Origin: an uncultured Flavobacteriales bacterium
Lineage (GTDB): Bacteria > Bacteroidota > Bacteroidia > Flavobacteriales_G > Salibacteraceae
Direction of reading: 5' to 3'
Assembly (NCBI GenBank): GCA_937899835.1
Contig: CALCCE010000250.1
Coordinates: 27,302 to 91,301 of the forward strand
DNA: 64,000 nt
Below the pieces are notes generated by a model. It saw nothing but the letters and a program-made list of their open reading frames with translations. It ran no database searches and had not been told where the DNA came from. Shown here one piece after another: positions 56,595 to 64,000 of the stretch. A program made the position numbers and the translations under genes. Position 1 is the first letter of the stretch; each line of letters starts with the position of its first letter.

Positions 56595-58355
56595 TTATTG
56601 GGGCACACTCCAAAGGTCTACCCGATAGGCACCAATGGCGGTTTTCCCCTCCCCTTTCGCATCCCACAAGTAGGCTTTGAGGAGGTGGGCTTCAGCCGGT
56701 AGTTCTTCCAAAAATTGTACCTCCTGCCACCTGCGCCATGGCAGGTAAGGGCCCAATTCCTTGGCGGCATAATGCAGGGTTTCCCCGCCTTCGGCTTTTA
56801 CTTCGATCACCAAAGCAATCGGACTGAGAAAATCGTAGGCTTTGAGTTCCACTGCGACCAATGCATGATTGGCACCACGTTGCACGGCTTCTTTTAGCGC
56901 TACTTCAATACCTGGGCTGTAGGCGGTACCTTCTCCAACATATGCCGCAAATCCGGTGGCCGTCCCCTCAGCGGGGCGAATGTTTTTCTGTGCGTTGGTT
57001 TGGCTCCACACCAAGTGGTGGGTTTGCCGAATTTTCTGACTGTTGGAGGGAAGCTCTACGTTGGTTTTCCGAAGGAAGGAAGCAAATCGCTCAGCATAAA
57101 TAACTGGCGTGATGTTGTCGTTGGGCAAAATATAATTGCGGTATTGCCAGGTTTGGAATTGATTGAGCAGCACCAGGAGCAGCACTGTCCCCGCAAATGC
57201 GCGTTTTTTAACCTGGCTTACCCGACTCAACCCGGTGAAAGACCACGCTAACAAGAGCATCCAAACGGCTGAGAAATCGACCATGGGCCGCTGGCCAAAC
57301 GAACCGCCGTACCACCAACTCGACCAACTGGAAAACACCCACACCACGGCAATCAAAAACAACATAGTAAAAGTCCACCGGAAGGGGCTTTTGATCAAAA
57401 GATAACCGCAGCCACCGAGAGCAAAAATGGCCAGGGGCGTATAAAGCAGCCACCCTTTTCGAAAACTTGCCAAAAACTCCCACCAATGCGGATGCTGAAA
57501 ATCGAATCCTTCACCGGCATAAGAATCAACGATCCATTGCCCGCTTTGCCAATACCAAAGCAAGGGCAACAGGGTCATCAAACCGGCCAACAACAGTAGG
57601 CCCATCGCCCAGTTTTTGAAGGGCCTCGCTAAGGCTTTTCCCATGGTTTTCCAGTTGCCCCAAATCACTGGAAGAAATAATAAAATTAAGGCATTGACCG
57701 GTCGCACCAATACCAGAAGACCCAAGGCCACTGCGGCACTCCACCAGCTTTTACCCTCTGGAAATCGGGCCACCGACCACAACAGCCAGCCGATGAGAAA
57801 AAAGCTATAAACGTGCGTAAATGACGCTCCGTAGAGGCTGTAAAAAAACAGGTTGGTGCCCAAAAATACACTGCCTAAAACAGCTGCTGAGCGCGCTTTA
57901 GAAAATTCCAACTGGCGCAAAAGTGCCCAACAACATCGCAGGCCCAGCCACAAATACACCATCGCGGCAAACGCCACCCCGGCCTGATAGATGGGCCCAT
58001 AGCCGTCAGGCGGGGCTCCCATGACCAAAGTGATAATATGAGAGAGCAGAAAAAAGGGCAGCAACAAAATGGCCAGTCCTGGATAGTATTTGTTGACGGT
58101 GCGGCCGTTGACTTCCTGACGGTAATAATTGGGGGCTTCTCCCTCGTGGTGGTAATAGGTGTGTTCGTAGGCGTACTCGAACGAATAAGTAGGGTCTTGA
58201 TGGAGCAGCAAGGCGGGTAAGTAGGCATAGTAGCCTTTTCCATCGCTGCGAATGGTGCGGTCCCAAGGGCTATTCCATTCCCTGGTTAAGCCTGCTGCTA
58301 GTATGGCTATCAATACCAGAACTTCGGGAATACGTTGCCAACCAAAAAACCTCAC
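56595..58355 (-). CDS. Polytopic GT-C glycosyltransferase-like membrane protein
   Basis: The 586-residue product starts at GTG 58355 and has ten or more membrane helices. The first outer loop carries TIRSDGKGYYAYLPALLLHQDP, with an acidic residue where GT-C enzymes keep a catalytic Asp, and RTVNKYYPGLAILLLPFFL is also typical. A soluble C-terminal domain of about 170 residues (beta-rich, GYSPGIEVALKEA-like region near 470) follows. It probably uses a polyprenyl-linked sugar; acceptor unknown. Confidence 0.75.
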   Translation of the reverse strand: MRFFGWQRIPEVLVLIAILAAGLTREWNSPWDRTIRSDGKGYYAYLPALLLHQDPTYSFEYAYEHTYYHHEGEAPNYYRQEVNGRTVNKYYPGLAILLLPFFLLSHIITLVMGAPPDGYGPIYQAGVAFAAMVYLWLGLRCCWALLRQLEFSKARSAAVLGSVFLGTNLFFYSLYGASFTHVYSFFLIGWLLWSVARFPEGKSWWSAAVALGLLVLVRPVNALILLFLPVIWGNWKTMGKALARPFKNWAMGLLLLAGLMTLLPLLWYWQSGQWIVDSYAGEGFDFQHPHWWEFLASFRKGWLLYTPLAIFALGGCGYLLIKSPFRWTFTMLFLIAVVWVFSSWSSWWYGGSFGQRPMVDFSAVWMLLLAWSFTGLSRVSQVKKRAFAGTVLLLVLLNQFQTWQYRNYILPNDNITPVIYAERFASFLRKTNVELPSNSQKIRQTHHLVWSQTNAQKNIRPAEGTATGFAAYVGEGTAYSPGIEVALKEAVQRGANHALVAVELKAYDFLSPIALVIEVKAEGGETLHYAAKELGPYLPWRRWQEVQFLEELPAEAHLLKAYLWDAKGEGKTAIGAYRVDLWSVPQ

Positions 58356-58397
58356 CGGATAAAGATAGGTTTTACGGGTATTTTACCCCCCAAACGA

Positions 58398-59402
58398 CTA
58401 CGAAGGGGCTTCGCTGCTGCTGGTTTCAAGGTCGAGTGGCGAATTGGCGGTAGCCATTTCTCCGATGAGAAAAAAACCGTCTTCACCTTGTTTTTGGTAC
58501 AGCGGCATGAACAAATGCCCATTGAATTCGGCCTTTATTCTACCGTTGCGGTCGTTGGCCAGCCAATCGCCTTTGGCAATGCGCTGAAAACTTTCAAAAC
58601 CCGAGCGCATCTCAAATTGATCTTCAGGAATAACTGGGTGTCGGTAGAGCATATCGAACACCAGACCGGGCAAGGCACTTTCGGTTTTCAGGCGGTTGAA
58701 ACGTTCGCGCAGGTTGGGAATGAGCTCGGGAGTGAGACAACCGGTGGCGGCCAGCGACAACCACGAAAAATCCCGCATCAGGTCAAAAGAAGCGGGGTCC
58801 TCGTGTTGCCCTCCTTCAAAAGCCAGGGAAACATAACCGCGCTTGCTCACCAAGGAGAGCAACGCTCCTTTGATGTATTTATCGATGCCTACAATGGCTG
58901 GAACAGGAAAATATTCGGAATACTTCAAGTTGGCCGGGGTATGCGTCATGAACATAAAGGGACCACCGGAAGCTGAGGTTGTATGCAGGTCGATAAAATA
59001 GCTGGGACCTTTGGCTTCGTCCAACACCTGATTGAGTTCCTGGCGCAATTCAACCAGTTGGTGCAGCTCATTGTTCCACCGGGCTTCGGGCCATTTTTCA
59101 TGGTCCAAACCTTTCAAAACATCGTCTCGCCACAAGCGGTTGAGGTCTTCATCTACATAGCGTTGCCTGCTTTCTAACGCCTTGAGATTTCCCGCAAAGC
59201 CATAAACTTTTCCATGCAACTGCCCTTTGAGCCCTTCGAGGTGGTTCAAAATTTCACTGATGGCGAAAACTCCAAAAGGTTCGTTGCCGTGCATACCACC
59301 CAACAAAACCAAGGTTGGTCCTTCGTGGTTGCCTTCTACTTTTCCAATTAAACGTCCGGTGGAAACTGCTTTCCCCAGTACCTCACTGTTGATGGTGATC
59401 AT
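58398..59402 (-). CDS. Aspartoacylase/succinylglutamate desuccinylase-family (M14-like) deacylase
   Basis: The 334-residue protein has the zinc motif VLLGGMHGNEPFGVF (His and Glu ligands) at about 33, the third ligand His in YFIDLHTTSASGGP (about 150) and the catalytic Glu in LAFEGGQHEDP (about 205), followed by a beta domain. It would hydrolyse an N-acyl amino acid. It begins 6 bases after the GCS2-CBS gene, so the two form a pair; the deacylase may cleave the amide product or supply the amine for that ligase. Confidence 0.86.
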   Translation of the reverse strand: MITINSEVLGKAVSTGRLIGKVEGNHEGPTLVLLGGMHGNEPFGVFAISEILNHLEGLKGQLHGKVYGFAGNLKALESRQRYVDEDLNRLWRDDVLKGLDHEKWPEARWNNELHQLVELRQELNQVLDEAKGPSYFIDLHTTSASGGPFMFMTHTPANLKYSEYFPVPAIVGIDKYIKGALLSLVSKRGYVSLAFEGGQHEDPASFDLMRDFSWLSLAATGCLTPELIPNLRERFNRLKTESALPGLVFDMLYRHPVIPEDQFEMRSGFESFQRIAKGDWLANDRNGRIKAEFNGHLFMPLYQKQGEDGFFLIGEMATANSPLDLETSSSEAPS

Positions 59403-59408
59403 TCCCGA

Positions 59409-61313
59409 TTATTCCAATTCTTCAAAAAGATGCTCCAAAATTCGGGCAAAATCATATTCCGTCACAATACCTATGAGCTGTTGATTTCGAACAACCGGCA
59501 AACAACTGATACTATTTTCGCGCATGAGCTTCAGTGCTTCTTTGGTGAGGGTCTCAGGAGTGACCGTAAACAGCTGTGTTGCCATGCAATCTTTCACCAC
59601 AATGTTTTCATCCTGAAGCTTTGGGTTTTCATTGATTTTTCGAAGTAGACCGCCCGTAGTGACCAGCCCTACCAATTCTCCGGCATCGTTTTCTACCGGA
59701 AGGTGGCGAATCTTTCGCCAGGTCATGATGTTGGTCACCAACTCTAACAGGTCATCTTCCTGAACCGTGAACAGATCGGTGGACATGATTTGATCAATTC
59801 TTTGAAAGCGATTGGACCAATTGCCACCTTCTTCCGCACCGGCAAGGTCCCATTCGTGCACTGGAAGGCCAGTAATTTGCCGATTGTAGTGGCCCGCCGT
59901 AAGCGAAACGATGGCTTCATCGCGAGTACCTACCTTTTTCAATTTCTCAAAACTATCTACCAACCAATGAGCTCCGGTACGCTGTTTGGATACCCGTTCT
60001 TCAATTACTCCCAGGTAACGGTCGATGTCCGTCGGGTCGATGTTTACCTTGGAAAGTCCCTCACGGGCGATGGGAAGCATTTCTTTGAGCAACACTTCTT
60101 GGGAAGGCAGTTGCCTCCCTCCCATCCATTTGAATTGCGCACCGATACCCATCCGAGCCGCACGGAAAAAGTTGCGTTTGGCATCATCGAATTCCAGGTG
60201 TTTGGCAATGTCGCGGTACTCCTCAGGCATGCCCCGCATGCATCCCAGCCAAAACGCTGTATTGGCCATTTCGTCGAGCACGGTTGGTCCGGCAGGAATA
60301 TAACGGCTCTCAATCCGCAGGTGGGGCTTTCCGTTCATTACACCATAGCAGGGCCGGTTCCACTTGTAGATGGTACCGTTGTGCAATTTCAAGGCGGTGA
60401 GCTTCGGAATTTGGCCAGCGTCCAACACTTTGAGGCTTTCCTCTTCTAAAGGAGCACTGAGCAAAAGCTTGTAGCGGGATACGTCTTCTTTAATTACCTC
60501 AGCAACTGACCCATCGACCCAATGTTCGCCAAAAAATACCCTTGGAGAACCCTCGCGGTTTTGGTGTGCTAGCTGCCGAAGGTCCAGCGATTGCTGAAAC
60601 AACGCAATACGGGTTTCGGCCCAAAGGCGTTTGCTCAGCAACAAAGGCGAATTGGTCATGGCGGCCAAAAGTGGCCCCGAAATGGCCTGCGACCAATTGT
60701 ATTGGGCCACAAAATCGTCGGGATCTACCTGTAGGTGTACTTGAAAACTGGTGTTGCAAGCTTCAAACAGCACGGTATTGTGCCGGGTGATCAATTCGTC
60801 GGTGCCGCTGATGTGGAATTCAAATTCACCGCCTTTGAGTTGGGTCATCACCTCGTTAAGGGCCAGATACCGTGGGTTAGGGGTGAGGTTTTCCAACTCC
60901 AGATCTGACCGACGGATACTGGGTAAAATTCCCGTGAGCAAGACCTTTGCATCTTCCTTAGAACAGGCAAAGTTGGCCTTTTCTAAGAGCTGGTTGAGTT
61001 GGGTTTCCATCTGGTGGAAACAGTCGCCTTTAAATTCTAACGGGTCGAGGTTGATCTCAATGTTGAACTTGGCCAACTCGGTGGTGAAATGATCATCGTT
61101 GAGGTGCTGTAACACCTCTGATGATAGAGGAGCGGGTCGCCACGATCGGTCTACCAGACAGAATTCCTGTTCAGCGCCTATGCGTTGAATCCCAGTTTCG
61201 AATTGCCCGGCTTCGAGCATGCGATCGAGGGCTTTTACATCGTTGAGTAGGTGACGGATAAATTTTTGCCGCTCCTGGCGAGACTCCGCCAGGGTAACAT
61301 CTTGCTCTCCCAT
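59409..61313 (-). CDS. GCS2-like carboxylate-amine ligase fused to two CBS domains
   Basis: The 634-residue protein has a glutamate-cysteine-ligase type 2 fold in residues about 30-490: IGAEQEFCLVD, FNIEINLDPLEFKG, NTSFQVHLQVDPDDF, LRIESRYIPAGPT and LGCMRGMPEEY. A CBS pair fills the C-terminus: IMSTDLFTVQEDDLLEL to VGLVTTGGLL, and CMATQLFTVTPETLTKEA to IGIVTEYDFARIL. CBS pairs often bind adenine nucleotides and could regulate the ligase. The usual substrate, glutamate plus an amine, is not proven here. It is first in the pair with the deacylase. Confidence 0.86.
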   Translation of the reverse strand: MGEQDVTLAESRQERQKFIRHLLNDVKALDRMLEAGQFETGIQRIGAEQEFCLVDRSWRPAPLSSEVLQHLNDDHFTTELAKFNIEINLDPLEFKGDCFHQMETQLNQLLEKANFACSKEDAKVLLTGILPSIRRSDLELENLTPNPRYLALNEVMTQLKGGEFEFHISGTDELITRHNTVLFEACNTSFQVHLQVDPDDFVAQYNWSQAISGPLLAAMTNSPLLLSKRLWAETRIALFQQSLDLRQLAHQNREGSPRVFFGEHWVDGSVAEVIKEDVSRYKLLLSAPLEEESLKVLDAGQIPKLTALKLHNGTIYKWNRPCYGVMNGKPHLRIESRYIPAGPTVLDEMANTAFWLGCMRGMPEEYRDIAKHLEFDDAKRNFFRAARMGIGAQFKWMGGRQLPSQEVLLKEMLPIAREGLSKVNIDPTDIDRYLGVIEERVSKQRTGAHWLVDSFEKLKKVGTRDEAIVSLTAGHYNRQITGLPVHEWDLAGAEEGGNWSNRFQRIDQIMSTDLFTVQEDDLLELVTNIMTWRKIRHLPVENDAGELVGLVTTGGLLRKINENPKLQDENIVVKDCMATQLFTVTPETLTKEALKLMRENSISCLPVVRNQQLIGIVTEYDFARILEHLFEELE

Positions 61314-61400
61314 AGGTTGCTAACAATAAGTAATGGAATGGTGCTCCGAGGCTTCGGTCTAAATTAGAATAATATTCCTAACTGGCACCGCGGCAAAGAC

Positions 61401-62150
61401 CTAAAAGAAAAACAGTTTACCGGCCAACACAATGGCAACAATCAACAACAAGATGCGAATCCGCCGATCGCCCTTGTTCACCGACCAACGGCTGGTGACC
61501 CAGGCCCCGCCGGCATTGCCCGCAGCCATGATCAGGCCAAGGTCCCAGCGGATCAAACCGTCATAGATAAAAACGCCCAGGGCTCCCAGGGTGTAGATCA
61601 TGACTACCATCAGTTTGGCGCTGTTGCTTTTCACAATCGACCAACCGTGGATGCTGGTGAGGGTAGCCAGGATGATCAGCCCTACCCCAACCTGAATGAA
61701 TCCACCATAAATCCCAATGAAGAAAAACGCTATGTAGGCCAGTATTTTATGCTTTTGGGCCATCTGCTCTACGATTTCGGCCGCTGGCTTCACGGGTCGA
61801 AACACCATGAGGGCCACAATGCCTACCATCACAATGGCCAACACCCGGTTGAACCACGTATCGTCCAATACTTTGGCCAGTTCGGCCCCAATCAATGCTC
61901 CTGCAAAGGCCACACCGCCCAGGTAGAGGCTGTAGGGCCAGGTAGTAATGCCTTTGCTCCGAAAACCGGCCACACCAAACATGCCGGTAGCAATTACAGC
62001 CAGGCGATAGGTGCCGTTGGCCACCACACTCGGCAATCCCAGGAAAATAAGGGTGGGCATGGCCAAAATGCCGCCACCACCCGCTAAGGTATTGATGGTG
62101 CCGGCTGCATAGCCTGCGGCAAAAATTAAGAGGTATTCCCAATACTCCAT
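61401..62150 (-). CDS. TauE/SafE-family sulfite-exporter-like membrane permease
   Basis: The 249-residue product has about eight membrane helices and the family repeats: AAGYAAGTINTLAGGGGILAMPTLIFLG near the start and GIYGGFIQVGVGLIILATL in the middle, with a further repeat in GAWVTSRWSVNKGDRRIR. TauE/SafE proteins move sulfite, sulfoacetate or other anions. It stands alone 88 bases downstream of the GCS2-CBS start. The cargo cannot be told from sequence. Confidence 0.9.
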   Translation of the reverse strand: MEYWEYLLIFAAGYAAGTINTLAGGGGILAMPTLIFLGLPSVVANGTYRLAVIATGMFGVAGFRSKGITTWPYSLYLGGVAFAGALIGAELAKVLDDTWFNRVLAIVMVGIVALMVFRPVKPAAEIVEQMAQKHKILAYIAFFFIGIYGGFIQVGVGLIILATLTSIHGWSIVKSNSAKLMVVMIYTLGALGVFIYDGLIRWDLGLIMAAGNAGGAWVTSRWSVNKGDRRIRILLLIVAIVLAGKLFFF

Positions 62151-62229
62151 GCGAAGCGAAGGTAGGTCGATTTAAATTTTTGTAGGGCAACTTTCAGTTC
62201 TCCCACAGTAGTGGTTGAAGGATTTCCAG

Positions 62230-62248
62230 CAACCTTGAATAAAGGTTG
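62230..62248. repeat. Small perfect hairpin
   Basis: CAACCTT and AAGGTTG form a perfect 7-base inverted repeat around the 5-base loop GAATA. A second small one, CTCATA-GACA-TATGAG, lies at 62292-62307. Both are in the gene-free gap between the permease start and the decayed lipoprotein; no U tract follows, so a terminator call is weak. Confidence 0.3.
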
Positions 62249-62302
62249 TTTCCAGGTGCTTAATCGTTGATTTTTGATAGCCATTAATGCTCTCATAGAC
62301 AT

Positions 62303-62561
62303 ATGAGAACGGGAAATTGTTTCCCCTGCTGCTCGTTTACCGCTTCAGTTGCTTTTTGTCGGTTGCGAGGCGGAATACCTGTGTGATGGCACAATGTGCT
62401 TGAACAGTGGCACTTTCGTGGATGGCCTGTGACGATACAGAGGTTTTAGGAGCGGGGTTAATTTCATCCCTTACTCGGCTGGAAATGGCTTTCCCACCGA
62501 ATTTGTACTGGATGCAGGAGGTGCAACAGCGTTTATTTTAGAAGTAGAATATAGCTTTTAA
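62303..62561 (+). pseudogene. Decayed lipoprotein gene remnant (EGF-like), frameshift plus in-frame TGA
   Basis: In the 419-base gap the plus strand carries coding-like pieces. One frame reads LPLQLLFVGCEAEYLCDGTMC then LNSGTFVDGL, a lipobox-like end of a signal peptide followed by an EGF-like Cys-rich start, and is cut by TGA at 62430-62432. The same frame then runs 42 codons with no stop (RYRGFRSGVNFIPY to FILEVEYSF) to TAA at 62559-62561. An ATG at 62303 opens the neighbouring frame (MRTGNCFPCCSF) and would need a one-base shift to join. Small exported Bacteroidota lipoproteins with CxNGGT modules look like this. Sequencing error or decay cannot be told apart. Confidence 0.4.
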
Positions 62562-62569
62562 GCCACTGG

Positions 62570-64000
62570 CTACTCGGGCAATCGGCTTTTGAGGTCGGCG
62601 GGTTTGCCCAGTTCAAAATCTTCGTATTTCACCAGTTTCATCGTGCGGTTTTCGTAACGTATGCGAAAGGTATACAACTCTTCAAAGGCAGAATCTTGCG
62701 CCAGGGTGTGGTACACGATGAAATAGCTGTCGGGCGCATCCTGAGGCCGAAGCAAGTCCAGCACTTCTCCTCGCTCTCGTTCGATGTAGAAAGTAGCGTA
62801 GTGGTTGAGTGAGGCTCCATTGTAGAGGTGCAAGGGACCATTCAACGACAAGCGGCTGGCTTCGATGGCACCTTCGCGGTATTCGGCCCAATCGCTGGTG
62901 GCAAAGCGCTGCGGCAACACCACCCAATCAAAGCCCAGGCGCACCAGCCCCAGTGCGATGAAAAGCAGCGCTAAGCGATGTCCCTGCAGCTTGTAATAGA
63001 AAAAGGCTACGCTGATAAAACCCACTACCAGCACAGTAGCTTCCAGCCCGATATTTTCCACTTCTAAAGGGATAAAATAAAGGGCCGGACTGGCCAAGGC
63101 AACTAAACTGAGCACCACCAAAAACAGGATTTCAAACCCTTTTTTAAGGCGCGGCATCCCTTCCGAATTACGGTACCATGCGTGGCTAAACACAATGAAC
63201 ACCATCGGATAGAGCATGAACAAATACCGTGGATAAGTTTCGGGGCTGAGCCAATAAACGGGGATGTTGGCCCCAAAGGTAACCACCAAAAAACGGGTAA
63301 ACCGATCTTGCCAAAGGTGTTTCACAAAGCCTTTTCGAAAGCAAAACACGATCAATAACGACCAGGGCAACAGGTGCACCAAATGTTCGAAAGGAAAGGT
63401 AAAGAGGTGCAAGACTGATTCGTACCAAGCCTTGTCGGCTACGGTGCGCTGGCGGCTTTGGTCCCACAGGGTTTCGAAAAACCCGATGGGGTCGTTGTAG
63501 TTGGCATATTGATAAAAGTATCCGCCGACCAGCACTACAAATACCAAACCTCCCACTACATGTTGCCAGGAAAACAGTTTCCAGAATTTTCGTTCTACCA
63601 AGAACCATCCGATCAAGGTGAAGCCTTGAAACAACACCGTTGGCAAACCTTTGCACAAGAAAGCAATGGCGGCCAGCGCATAAGAAATGGTGTAGAGGGC
63701 CAGCCAATTTCCCTTTTGGGAAAAATGATAGACTACGATAAATCCCTGGAAGGTAATCCACGAATAGAAAATATCGATGTGGGCCAAATGAGCATCGTAA
63801 ATGAGCATTCGCCCAAAGGACAACAGGGCTGCAGCAGCCAAAAAAGCGGTGGCAGTGTTCAGGTGTTTCCGCACCCAAACGAAAAGCGTACCCGCAAAAA
63901 GAAAGAGCGGCACCACTGCGGCTATCCGCATCACACCCTCATCTGCCCGGCCAAAGAGCTTGAACAAACCAATGATGATCCAATTGAAAAACGGGGGCTT
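62570..64000 (-). CDS. PMT/ArnT-like GT-C glycosyltransferase (partial, 5' end beyond window)
   Basis: The frame is open from 62570 to the right edge. Its visible N-terminal part, KPPFFNWIIIGLFKLFGRAD, is the segment that follows the first helix and catalytic Asp in ArnT/GT39-GT83 enzymes (usually HPPL/KPPLFYW), so the true start lies beyond 64000; the TTG at 63967 is not a likely start. More than ten membrane helices follow (VVPLFLFAGTLFVWVR, HLAHIDIFYSWITFQ), then a soluble C-terminal domain (about 380-465). It transfers a sugar from a polyprenyl phosphate donor in the inner membrane. Acceptor unknown. Confidence 0.85.
   Translation of the reverse strand, partial: KPPFFNWIIIGLFKLFGRADEGVMRIAAVVPLFLFAGTLFVWVRKHLNTATAFLAAAALLSFGRMLIYDAHLAHIDIFYSWITFQGFIVVYHFSQKGNWLALYTISYALAAIAFLCKGLPTVLFQGFTLIGWFLVERKFWKLFSWQHVVGGLVFVVLVGGYFYQYANYNDPIGFFETLWDQSRQRTVADKAWYESVLHLFTFPFEHLVHLLPWSLLIVFCFRKGFVKHLWQDRFTRFLVVTFGANIPVYWLSPETYPRYLFMLYPMVFIVFSHAWYRNSEGMPRLKKGFEILFLVVLSLVALASPALYFIPLEVENIGLEATVLVVGFISVAFFYYKLQGHRLALLFIALGLVRLGFDWVVLPQRFATSDWAEYREGAIEASRLSLNGPLHLYNGASLNHYATFYIERERGEVLDLLRPQDAPDSYFIVYHTLAQDSAFEELYTFRIRYENRTMKLVKYEDFELGKPADLKSRLPE

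Noticed and set aside
62430..62432. TGA as selenocysteine at a Cys position of the EGF-like remnant
   Set aside because: The same gene needs a frameshift, no selenocysteine genes or stem-loop after the codon are seen, and decay explains both defects.

Overview
The window comes from a member of the phylum Bacteroidota. The markers are type IX secretion (T9SS) C-terminal sorting domains (16758-17759 and 37088-39268), many signal peptides ending in a Gln-containing cleavage region, DUF3857/transglutaminase proteins, MORN-repeat (YwqK-type) exported proteins, the MoxR/DUF58/DUF4129/DUF4350/SpoIIM cluster, weak or absent Shine-Dalgarno sites and TAnnTTTG-like promoter elements. The exact genus cannot be told. 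I recognised no rRNA, tRNA, CRISPR array or insertion sequence. Most genes lie on the minus strand in tight operons with 4-base ATGA or TGATG overlaps. Nearly all sequence is coding; the only gene-free gap over 300 bases is 62151-62569, which appears to hold a decayed lipoprotein gene.

Layout. (a) 1-7390: exported DUF3857/transglutaminase proteins, one with its catalytic site lost, a giant TPR plus MORN-repeat protein and a divergent CAP-domain protein. (b) 7387-14388: a signalling-like island of an ECF sigma factor, a small membrane-anchored protein split by an in-frame TAG, two exported leucine-rich-repeat proteins and the CAP protein. (c) 14513-21004: a GT-C glycosyltransferase (+), a mini-glutaredoxin, and a minus-strand operon of two GT2 enzymes, an arsenosugar-type ArsM, a T9SS esterase and a CMD-family peroxidase-like protein. 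(d) 21181-26243: flavoprotein reductase, membrane polyferredoxin and a second MORN protein. (e) 26373-35248: a DUF547 plus beta-barrel fusion, then the MoxR/DUF58 membrane cluster with a divergent RDD protein. (f) 35250-39268: small housekeeping and surface genes, with a palindromic divergent promoter region upstream of a PKD-domain T9SS protein.

(g) 39252-49771 is the most interesting region: a nine-gene, same-strand, nearly gapless operon with HMG-CoA reductase, a UbiA-family prenyltransferase, a rifampicin-phosphotransferase-like dikinase, a BtaA-like (DUF3419) aminocarboxypropyl transferase, a phytol/dolichol-kinase-like membrane enzyme, a GNAT-like acyltransferase, an AMP-forming acyl ligase, an unknown exported protein and a minimal OmpA-like protein. 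I infer a dedicated pathway for an unusual isoprenoid-derived or amino-acid-headgroup lipid. (h) 49901-64000: a SpoIIE-type phosphatase, a DUF547 lipoprotein, a GH113-like glycosidase, NAD(P)HX epimerase with purine nucleoside phosphorylase and a TIGR04282 (arsenosugar) transferase, two GT-C membrane enzymes, a GCS2-CBS fusion ligase paired with an aspartoacylase-like deacylase, a TauE/SafE permease and the decayed lipoprotein. Genes at both window edges are cut.
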